Positions 55,939-64,000 of a DNA stretch of 64,000 bases are shown one piece after another. Made by a program: the position numbers and the translations under genes. Below the pieces are notes generated by a model. That model did no database searches and was not told the origin of the DNA. It saw nothing but the letters and a program-made list of their open reading frames with translations. This DNA is from Glebionis coronaria. Its lineage: Eukaryota; Streptophyta; Magnoliopsida; Asterales; Asteraceae. The first letter of the stretch is position 1. Each line of letters begins with the position of its first letter. The stretch covers positions 205,836,271 to 205,900,270 of the forward strand of contig CM046875.1 of assembly GCA_025667525.1 (NCBI GenBank). Reading direction: 5' to 3'.

Positions 55939-57697
55939 TGATAGGTGTGTAAACACCCATCCTTTTTACCACTTAATTACAATAATAACCGAGTCAAAAC
56001 GTGTATTTTATGTCATTTATGTCGGAATTATGCGTGATTTGTGTTTTTGTTGTGATTTAGGACGAAAAGGTGAAAAGTGGAGAAAACACGGGCATTCACG
56101 GGCTTTTATCGAAGAAAAAGACGAAAGACGAAGTCAAGAAATCAAGAGTGCAAAAAGAACGGAAGTCCAAGACCAATTCTGAACATTTATCAAAGAAAAA
56201 GTCAAAAGACGGAAGTTTACTAAAAGCCGAAGAACTCAATTCTAATTTATTGAAGAATTACAAGACGAGTTTAAAGAAATCCCGAGACAAAGTTATTAAA
56301 GTCAAAAGATTAAGAAGATTAAGGACTTAATGACGCAATTAAAGAAAGAAGAAAGAGGGGAGGAAGCTTCCTAAGCACCTCCCTAATCCTCCTATAAAAA
56401 GATTAGATTTTCCTTCATTTGTTCTGGTTGGCTAGTTTGACAAACTATGCTCTTCCACCTTTCATTTTTGCATTTTACTTAATTGTCATTTAATTTCTTG
56501 TCTTGCACCTTTACTTTCTTGCCTTTAATTCAAGTAAGTGTTCTTAATTTTGTTGTTTAATCTTATTTACCTTTGATCAAGCTTTCTATTATTCATCTCA
56601 TTCTACCTTTCTTAATTTTATTTTACCTTTGATTCACAATCATTGATTTTGATTCATCTTAGTGTTCATGTGATTAAAAAGTTTATATTTTTGTTCATCT
56701 ATAAGTTTAATACAAATTGAGCTTTGAGCTTGACATGCTTATTGGCTTAATTTTGTATTTATCTTATTTACTTTTTTTTAGTTTTCTTAAAAGTCTAGTT
56801 TTATTAAAGTTTGATTTCAAAGTTTTGCTTGTTTATAGTTTTTATAAGTTCTTATTCGTGTTTATTTCGTTATTTTCATTAAATAGTCATTTAAGTTTCG
56901 GTTTCAACTTATTGAAAAATAGCTTATTTGATTGCTTATTAAAAGTTCTTCCAATCGGAAAATGGTTTCCCCTTTCCGATCAGCTTTCCGATTTAGCCTC
57001 TTTTATTCCGACAAGTATCACCTTTATTCCGATCACTAGATCGGAAAAGGGTTTTGCTTATTCCTATTGGGATTCCTTTTTGGTATTCCGATTGGACTTG
57101 TTTTTCACAACATTCCGATAGGACTAGGTTTGCCTTCTTCCGATAGCATAGATTTTCTTGCATTCCGATTAGTGTCATTTTTATATATTCCGATAGCTTT
57201 TGTACTACACATTCCGATGGCTTTGTTTACTGCATTCCGATCAGCATTCCTTTTTATACATTCCGATAGTTTTGTTTTTAAGCTTATTCCGATTACATCA
57301 TTCCGATAGGGATTCCGATATGGATTCCGATTGCCTTTCCGACGGGATTCCGATTAGACTTTCCGATGGGTTTGAGTTTTGTTTTTAGTCTATTTTAATT
57401 ATGTTTTGCATTTTTATTTGATTGTCAATTTACTTTTCGTTAAGTTTTTATTTCTCGTCATGTTTTTAATTTCTCGTCATTAATTTCCCGTCAAGTTTTT
57501 ACCTTTCAGTATTTCTTTTTACCGTCTTTATTTTATTTTATTTTTAATGTTTCAAGTCTTTGTTTTTAATTAGTGTAGACAACGACAACCATTCTATTTC
57601 TTTTCTACCTAGAACAACTGAGTCGCACTTTGAACCGGAAATCAATTCGAGAAGATACCGAGAAACGAACTTTTCAACCATAAAAAATCTTTGTTCA
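55939..57697 (+). repeat. 5' LTR of non-autonomous Athila-like element
   Basis: It starts TGATAGGTGTGTAAACACCC (GGTGTGTAAACACC is a near-palindrome) and ends CTTTGTTCA. TATAAAA at 56394-56400 is a good TATA box candidate. 56970-57365 carries about 20 TTCCGAT/TTCCGAC motifs. 57440-57490 has repeated TTTCTCGTCA. Frames of 86, 134 and 80 codons are duplicated in the other LTR and are not counted as genes. Confidence 0.92.
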
Positions 57698-57699
57698 AA

Positions 57700-57714
57700 T
57701 GGCGCCGCTGCCGG
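57700..57714 (+). promoter_or_regulatory. Primer binding site, tRNA-Asp type
   Basis: TGGCGCCGCTGCCGG begins two bases after the 5' LTR. It matches the PBS class of Athila/Tat elements better than the site at 28587-28604 does. Confidence 0.85.
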
Positions 57715-57901
57715 CTCTTTTCGTTAGGTTTAAAGGTTTTAAGTGAGAGACGCGTTGGCTTTTGGGATCCGTTCACTCGTGAACGTTATTTTTCGTGTCA
57801 AAAATTTTTAAAAATCCAAAAACATTTGAAAAATCATAAAAAGCATTTCTTTTTCAAAGTTTTGCACCAAAAATATTCTTCTTGCTTATCTATTTTTCTT
57901 T

Positions 57902-58356
57902 ATGGATTCTTATGTCCATTGCGTCGGGTGTGGGAGACGATTATACGGGAACGACTCATGTCAATGGTGTACATGTGAGCGGTGCGGAAACGATATCGAC
58001 AACACACAATTCGGATTTTGTCCATGGTGCAACTCGACTAATTCGTCCTTTCATAATCCACCTCTTGTTCCCCCGTGCATCTATTGTGAAGCGATTCTCA
58101 TTGGCATGTTTCGTGCCCGGTTCGATACCCGTATGATCACGGGCAAGAACCGGGTTACAATTATGACAATGGTAATAGCTTTCCACATGACACACCCGGT
58201 TTTTCTCCATACCCATGGTGCTATATTTGTGGGGGCCCTCACGATGCTTCTTCTTGTGATCCGTCGAAGGTCTTTGAGAAAGTTTCGTGCTATCATCCCA
58301 GTGTGTATAACTTTGAGCCCCCACATTACACCCTCAATCATCAATCCTCCCAATAA
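57902..58356 (+). pseudogene. Cys-rich zinc-ribbon / zinc-knuckle protein, frameshifted
   Basis: The ATG at 57902 lies about 190 bp after the PBS. The first ~65 residues hold CVGC (7-10), CQWCTCERC (20-28), CPWC (41-44) and CIYC (60-63), a run of CxxC pairs suggesting two or more zinc ribbons. After about 58090 sense sequence continues in another frame, with Tyr/Pro/Gly-rich text and a knuckle CYICGGPHDASSC (about 58218-58256). Its spacing, CX2CX3HX4C, is that of the Athila Gag in this window. That frame ends at TAA 58354-58356. Continuing in the 57902 frame instead gives a 161-codon product with a hydrophobic tail, which I regard as an artefact. The likely role is nucleic-acid binding, Gag-like. 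I do not recognise the zinc-ribbon part. Confidence 0.7.
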
Positions 58357-58383
58357 ATTAGTCTTGACCAACAACTCACTTCT

Positions 58384-59610
58384 TTGAACCATGTTCTAGA
58401 AAGTTTAGCTCAAATCCGAGCTGACTTGCATCAGGAAAGGCAACCTTTGCTTGATGTGGATGAAATCTTGAAATCCACCAACACCTTTTTGAGCCAATTT
58501 GGTCGTTTTCCCTTCTTTTCTACACCAAAATGTTTAATTACAGCGTGGGATAGAATTGGTCTAATTGAACATACTCGGGGAGATGAACAACAAAAATTGC
58601 TTCATGAGCTTCTTAAAGATGTGGAGGTTATCAAGGAAGAGTTAGCCGACTATGTCACTCCTAATTGGAATGGTCCCGTCTATTATGATGATGATGACGA
58701 CGATGATGTCTACGCTCTCGACCCATCTACTGAAGTTGCTACTCCTCCTCTCGATATTCCTAATGCATCTAAGGATGATGATTCATTGAGTGAGATTACT
58801 GATTTTGGTCTTGATAAATTCTTTGATGATGAAGTGTGTGACATACCGACTACTATGGAGCCTGAGGACGACGTTGCTCTTACGGAAGAGGTCGATCCTA
58901 ATGATGACGATTTTTCTCCACGCTATGAGAATTTCACTTTTAAAATTTCTCAATCTCCACCGGGAGATGCGGGCGATGACGATTTATTCTCTTCGGCTTA
59001 CGAGAAGTTCACCGATGAACTTGCTCTTGAAGATGAGGTGGAAGACGTGTTTCTCCGCGATAGATTACGGAAAGTGCATCTTCTTATTGCTCAAATCGAA
59101 GAGTTGACTTCTCTTCCTCTTTCCGAGTCTTTACCTCCATCTATTCCTCCCGTTGAAGATAATGACCCATTGCTGGAAGAAATCGACATTCACTCCATAC
59201 CTCCAGGTATTGATGATGATGACGCAGAGGGGGATATTATTTTTGATAATTTGCTGCAGGAAGGTATTGTCCCAAGTCCCCCTCCCGAGCACCTTTCATC
59301 CTCCCCTTTAGCCACTATTTCGGAGGATGAGTGCTTTGACCCGGGAGGTGACATTCACTATTTCATGATTGATAACATTACGGCTTTGCCGAGTGCTCAG
59401 CATCCATTATCTTTCGGGGATGACAATGTGCTTACTTTACCCACCCCACCTCCCGTGGATCTTGATTTCACATACTTTTCGTATGTTGAAAGATCTTTTC
59501 TCCCATTTAAGACTTATCCCCCCGCCTATCCTTTGTTGATGTCAACCGGGAACGAGGACAAGGTCTTTGATCCCGGTATTACATTCGAGGCTTCCCCATG
59601 GACCATTTAA
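58384..59610 (+). CDS. Acidic protein of non-autonomous Athila-like element, function unknown
   Basis: There are 408 codons in the same frame as the zinc knuckle upstream, separated from it only by TAA 58354. The apparent first codon at 58384 is TTG, and the first in-frame ATG is further in, so this is probably the C-terminal part of one fused protein. Residues 1-90 are mixed helical. Residues 102-108 are seven Asp in a row. 130-225 and 260-330 are strongly Asp/Glu-rich with PPS/PPP patches. The last 100 residues contain DECFDPGGDI (315-324), FSYVERSFLPF (365-375) and KVFDPGITFE (393-402). I recall the FDPG motifs from uncharacterised Anthemideae proteins, unverified. No enzyme motif is present. 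It replaces the pol genes of the related element. Confidence 0.65.
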   Translation: MNHVLESLAQIRADLHQERQPLLDVDEILKSTNTFLSQFGRFPFFSTPKCLITAWDRIGLIEHTRGDEQQKLLHELLKDVEVIKEELADYVTPNWNGPVYYDDDDDDDVYALDPSTEVATPPLDIPNASKDDDSLSEITDFGLDKFFDDEVCDIPTTMEPEDDVALTEEVDPNDDDFSPRYENFTFKISQSPPGDAGDDDLFSSAYEKFTDELALEDEVEDVFLRDRLRKVHLLIAQIEELTSLPLSESLPPSIPPVEDNDPLLEEIDIHSIPPGIDDDDAEGDIIFDNLLQEGIVPSPPPEHLSSSPLATISEDECFDPGGDIHYFMIDNITALPSAQHPLSFGDDNVLTLPTPPPVDLDFTYFSYVERSFLPFKTYPPAYPLLMSTGNEDKVFDPGITFEASPWTI

Positions 59611-61637
59611 TTCGGGGACGAGTCAGGCTCGTGACTCGGTTAATCTAAACAAGCGCTCTTCGGGAGGCAACCCGATTATCTATCTTTCTCTGTTTTCAGC
59701 ATAAGTGTATGGGGGAGCCCCGTTGGTGTTTCTTGTTTTCTTTCTTATCGTGTGCAGGGATTAGAGCTTCAAAGAAACACTCTTGATGACTTTTGACGAA
59801 CCGTGATTCCGTGTTCCCGTCTTCCCGGTTCTATCCTAATCTCTTTTCGATTCACTATTTTATATTTTCCAATATTAAAATAGGAATCTCTTTAGTTGTC
59901 CTTTCCTTAGCAAGATTTAAATAAAGTGCACAATGTCCTAAGTGTAGGGGATTTTACTCCCACATGCTTAAACATTGAGGACAATGTTTATCTTAAGTGT
60001 AGGGGGGACTTCTATCGAAGTTAAGTGGCCTTTCCCTTGTATTTGTCCTCATTTTAACCGGAAAATCAATTTTTTGACATTTTTCAAAATTTTTGATCTA
60101 TTTTGGCCTATTAGTTTTTCCCTTTGTATAGTTATTTTCTTTCTTTGCTAGAATAAATTTTTAATAAAATGGTTGTAATTTTCAAACGTTGTGAATCTTT
60201 TGACTCAACCCGAGTTTACTTATCTAAGTTTACTCTAGCTAGTATCCTTAACATGTTTAAGTCAAGTTTTGCTAGGCTTTTATATAGGGAGCTATAAAAC
60301 GCGAAAGTCTTAACTCTCACGGGTTAAGAACAAGAAATTTTCGCAAGTTCCTAAAATTGATCCTAGATAGTTGTTTATCAAGGGAACTTTAAAATGCGAA
60401 TTCTAAAACTTGAAAAAGTCTAAGAGTTTGCAAGATCCTATAGACGACTCGAAAACCCAAAACTTTGATTTAATAGGCTAAGCATCTACGAGTCTCATTC
60501 CTTGAGATTTTAAATTGTGGAGAACGAGAGATGATAGAGTCAATTATAAGTTTGGTATTCTTTCGTGAATTTATGTGAGTTAATTATAAGCCTATTCTCC
60601 CATCGCTTGCTAATAAATTTATCTGCAATAAATAAGGTTGTACGATTTGAAAATTTACTTAGCTTCTAGCCCAAGATCGTTTAAAAGTTGCTCGGTATGG
60701 ATTAGAGTTCATAGCCAAGGCATAACTTATTGAAGCGGGATGCGAAGATTGGCGAGTCCAAAAAGGTCCTAACAAGGCATGAGGGCTGCAGTTTGTTGCT
60801 AAAGATCCAAAAGTGATGTGAAGAATCATTTATCAAAAATCAATATGAAGGATCGAGACACACGAAGAAAAGTAGGAACTCCCCAAAAGATCATGGAGAA
60901 GTCTATCCAAAACGGCCCTAACAAGGTATGAGGATAAATAGATCCAAGTCCAAAAAGGAGGCGGATCGTTGTATATCAAAGTCCAAAATAATGATTGGAG
61001 AAAAATGAAGAAGTCGTGGTCCAAATATGAAGAATCTCTCAAAACTTCAAGTGAAGAAATTCCTATTATGAAGAGAAGGCCATTATTTCATGAACGTCTC
61101 TCAAGATTTGAAGTATGAAGTCGCTGCCAAATATCGGTACGAGAAAGGTCTCTAATCGCGAAGCGAGTTATGCCAAGATATGAACTTTATGAGGTCCCGA
61201 GAAGCAGTTTTAAAAGATTTTGTCCTTTAGCTAACAATTGATTAAATCGTCCCACTTTATTTTCAACCTTAATAACTATCAAAATAAGTCAACAATGCAT
61301 CCTCATGATCCTTCAAGACAGCAATAAAATATAAGTGATACACCTAGGAATAAGGGAGTCTAAGTAAATAATTGGCCCACATGAGTTCGTGTTAGTTTGC
61401 TAACTTATAATAACAATGATCTCGTTTTTAAGCTTGGTTTGGAGAAAGTGAAAACTTGAGGATGATGATCATTCATGACATTTTCAAAACCCTAAGGTAT
61501 GTTTTTGATTTCTTTACTTACTTTGAATGTTTATAATTTTCTATCTCTTTAATAAAGGCCAATATGGATTGATTGTGATGAAAAGTGTAAATGTGCTTTA
61601 TAACTAATGCATTGCATGAGGACATTGCAATGGTCAA
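59611..61637 (+). other. 3' non-coding region shared with Athila-type elements
   Basis: 59620-59720 (GACTCGGT..GGGGGAGCCCC) matches the region just after pol in the 16100-32844 element. 59944-60010 contains two GTGTAGGGG tracts around AAACATTGAGGACAATGTTT. 60629-61440 matches 11307-12150 over about 0.8 kb, with shared landmarks GTACGATTT, CTTAGCTTCTAGCCCAAG and GAAGCGGGATGC. No ORF above 100 codons is credible here. Confidence 0.75.
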
Positions 61638-61647
61638 GTGTAGGGGA
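61638..61647 (+). promoter_or_regulatory. Polypurine tract of non-autonomous Athila-like element
   Basis: GTGTAGGGGA sits two bases before the 3' LTR start at 61650. It resembles the two internal tracts near 59944 and 59997. Confidence 0.8.
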
Positions 61648-61649
61648 TT

Positions 61650-63421
61650 TGATAGGTGTGTAAACACCCAACCTTTTTACCACTTAATTACAATAATAAC
61701 CGAGCCAAAAAGTGTATTTTATGTCACTTATGTCGGAATTATGCGTGGTTTGTGTTTTTGTTGTGATTTAGGACGAAAAGGTGAAAAGTTGAGAAAACAC
61801 GGGCATTCATGGGCTTTTATCAAAGAAAAAGACGAAAGACGAAGTCAAGAAATCAAGAGTGCAAAAAGAACGGAAGTCCAAGACCAATTTTGAAGATTTA
61901 TCGAAGAAAAAGTCAAAAGACGGAAGTTTACTAAAAGCTGAAGAACTCAAGTCTAATTTATTGAAGAATTACAAGACGGGTTTAAAGAAATCCCGAGACA
62001 AAGTCATTAAAGTCAAAAGATTAAGAAGATTAAGGACTTAATGACGCAATTAAAGAAAGAAGAAAGAGGGGAGGAAGCTTCCTAAGCACCTCCCTAATCC
62101 TCCTATAAATAGATTAGATTTTCCTTCATTTGTTCTGGTTGGCTAGTTTGACAAACTATGCTCTTCCACCTTTTATTTTTGCATTTTACTTAATTGTCAT
62201 TTAATTTCTTGTCTTGCACCTTTAATTTCTTGCCTTTAATTAAAGTAAGTGTTCTTAATTTTGTTGTTTAATCTTATTTACCTTTGATCAAGCTTTCTAT
62301 TATTCATCTCATTCTACCTTTCTTGATTTTATTTTACCTTTGATTCACAATCATTGATTTTGTTTCATCTTAGTGTTCATGTGATTAAAAAGTTTATATT
62401 TTTGTTCATCTATAAGTTTAATAAAAATTGAGCTTTGAGCTTGACATGCTTATTGGCTTAATTTTGTATTTAGCTTATTTACTTTTTTTTTGTTTTCTTA
62501 AAAGTCTAGTTTTATTAAAGTTTGATTTCAAAGTTTTGCTTATTTATAGTTTTTATAAGTTCTTATTCGTGTTTATTTCGTTATTTTCATTAAATAGTCA
62601 TTTAAGTTTCGGTTTCAGCTTATTGAAAAATAGCTTATTTGATTGCTTATTAAAAGTTCTTCCAATCGGAAAAGGGTTTCCCCTTTCCGATCAGCTTTCC
62701 GATTTAGCCTCTTTTATTCCGACAAGTATCACCTTTATTCCGATCACTAGATCGGAAAAGGGTTTTGCTTATTCCGATTGGGATTCCTTTTTGGGATTCC
62801 GGTTGGACTTGTTTTTCACAACATTCCGATAGGACTAGGTTTGCCTTATTCCGATAGCATAGATTTTCTTGCATTCCGATTAGTGTCATTTTTATATATT
62901 CCGATAGCTTTTGTACTACACATTCCGATGGCTTTGTTTACTTCATTCCGATCAGCATTCCTTTTTATACATTCCGATAGTTTTGTTTTTAAGCTTATTC
63001 AGATTACATCATTCCGATAGGGATTCCGATAGGGATTCCGATATGGATTCCGATTGCCTTTCCGACGGGATTCCGATTAGACTTTCCGATGGGTTTGAGT
63101 TTTGTTTTTAGTCTATTTTAATTACGTTTTGCATTTTTATTTGATTGTCAATTTACTTTTCGTTAAGTTTTTATTTCTCGTCATGTTTTTAATTTCTCGT
63201 CATTAATTTCCCGTCAAGTTTTTACCTTTCAGTATTTCTTTTTACCGTCTTTATTTTATTTTATTTTTAATATTTCAAGTCTTTGTTTTTAATTAGTGTA
63301 GACAACGACAACCATTCTATTTCTTTTCTACCTAGAACAACTGAGTCGCACTTTGAACCGGAAATCAATTCGAGAAGATACCGAGAAACGAACTTTTCAA
63401 CCATAAAAAATCTTTGTATCA
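61650..63421 (+). repeat. 3' LTR of non-autonomous Athila-like element (1772 bp)
   Basis: It matches 55939-57697 throughout. Length differences are explained by one extra 12-bp GGGATTCCGATA unit in the TTCCGAT array near 63020 and one extra base at the 3' end (GTATCA versus GTTCA). TATAAAT replaces TATAAAA at the candidate TATA box (62104-62110). Confidence 0.92.
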
Positions 63422-63426
63422 GACAG
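63422..63426. repeat. Target site duplication GACAG (right)
   Basis: This is the right-hand copy of the 5-bp duplication. The sequence resumes that interrupted at 55938. Confidence 0.9.
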
Positions 63427-64000
63427 ACACGTAACCCTTTCATTTCACATTTGCACAAACACAAGTCGGTAGGTCGATGATATTCGTACGCACATAAAAC
63501 GTTAAAATATATAAATAAAATATATGAAACATGGCCTGACCAATTTACTCCCACCAAATTTTGGTAATAGTGTGCAAGTGGTAGGAATATTAAAAAAACA
63601 CAAAAACAAACTACTTAGTAACGTCCGCCCTAGTTTCCTCCGTCATATATCTTTGACTCTTCAACCTTTTCTTTATACTAATCTCAAAACTCAAAACACA
63701 TATAAATCCTCCGTCCCTATTCTTGAATTAAATTCCAGTCACCAAATCCTTTAACATCTACAAAGAAAAACACAAATCCCACACCAATCCAAATCCTTTA
63801 TCATCTACGAAATCATTGAATCTAATCAAATACCCTTAAAATTGAATGAAAAACGAGGCTGCACAAGAAAAACGACTTCAAGATCTTTTAATTAAGGTCT
63901 CGGGTAGGTGTTTTTACTGTTTTTATTTTTGGTTTCGAGTTAGTGATCAATGATAGTTATTTTATGACTGAGATCTACCTTGTGCGGGTGAAGAGTCGAA
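63427..64000. other. Unrecognised flanking sequence
   Basis: No gene or known repeat was recognised. Frames of 65-96 codons are unsupported. The minus-strand text CCTACCCGAGA..CTT..AGATCTTGAA at about 63860-63910 resembles plus-strand text at 930-975, upstream of the other Gag-only copy. It may be part of the same family's 5' region. Confidence 0.4.

Larger units (their letters stand above)
55939..63421 (+). mobile_element. Non-autonomous Athila-like Ty3/gypsy element carrying unusual ORFs
   Basis: The length is 7483 bp with LTRs of 1759 and 1772 bp, TSD GACAG, a tRNA-Asp-type PBS (57700-57714), two ORFs in the same frame apart from one shift, a 2 kb 3' non-coding region and a PPT (61638-61647). 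No RT, RNase H or integrase is present. The 3' region shares sequence with the full Athila element at 16100-32844 and with 11307-12338. The likely mode of mobility is use of an autonomous Athila's enzymes. The LTRs differ by a few percent, so insertion is fairly recent. Confidence 0.92.

Noticed and set aside
57956..58392. Minus-strand ORFs of 122 and 103 codons
   Set aside because: They are antisense to the Cys-rich/zinc-knuckle coding region, which has a clear motif pattern on the plus strand.

Overview
This 64 kb window is plant nuclear DNA made almost entirely of nested, partly decayed LTR retrotransposons. I find no convincing host gene, no rRNA and no functional tRNA gene. The Ty1/copia Gag type (long coiled coil plus a Cys-rich patch followed by a WRPTGR...ECPLTRI-like segment), the Athila-type Gag-Pol, and very long AT-rich LTRs resemble repeats I associate with Asteraceae, probably tribe Anthemideae (Tanacetum/Artemisia/Chrysanthemum). 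That placement is recall and inference, not a database result.

Layout. 1-330: array of TTCCG motifs containing six perfect-length 17-bp units. 331-1836: low-complexity and leader sequence. 1837-~7512 (+): a Gag-only (Pol-less) copia-type element with one intact 733-codon ORF, a minisatellite of hairpin-bearing units, several polypurine tracts and a 3' LTR of about 0.3 kb. ~7513-11277 (-) and 12339-15886 (+): two inverted Athila-type LTRs around a ~1.06 kb internal fragment. 16100-32844 (-): a complete Athila-type Ty3/gypsy element (LTRs of 4230 and 4237 bp, PBS, PPT, 5-bp TSD CCTAT) with gag-pro-pol broken by stops and frameshifts. It sits inside a decayed Ty1/copia gag gene whose halves lie at 15887-16094 and 32850-35569. 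35570-35812: fragment of a chromovirus-type LTR. 35813-~46190 (+): a Tekay/Del-like chromovirus with 3.2 kb LTRs, an initiator-Met-type PBS and only relics of RT, integrase and chromodomain. 46191-48456: a third, more diverged LTR of the same family. 48457-~55480 (-): a second copy of the Gag-only copia family, inverted relative to the first, with ten instead of four or five minisatellite units and a broken gag. 55939-63421 (+): a complete non-autonomous Athila-like element (LTRs of 1759 and 1772 bp, TSD GACAG, tRNA-Asp-type PBS) without Pol. In place of Pol it carries a Cys-rich/zinc-knuckle ORF followed by a strongly acidic ORF. 63427-64000 is unrecognised flank.

How the parts relate. The autonomous-type Athila element and the Pol-less element at 55939-63421 have different LTRs but share a long 3' internal segment, a zinc-knuckle pattern of the same spacing and a tRNA-Asp-type PBS. 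This suggests an autonomous/parasite pair. The two copia Gag-only copies share a leader, a gag, a hairpin minisatellite, a conserved anonymous segment, a ~195-bp tandem duplication, a duplicated PPT/LTR start and an LTR, but have no recognisable protease, integrase or RT. They look like a Gag-only (TR-GAG-like) family dependent on another copia element. Many of the disabling changes are G-to-A or C-to-T transitions, as expected for deamination of methylated cytosines in silenced repeats.
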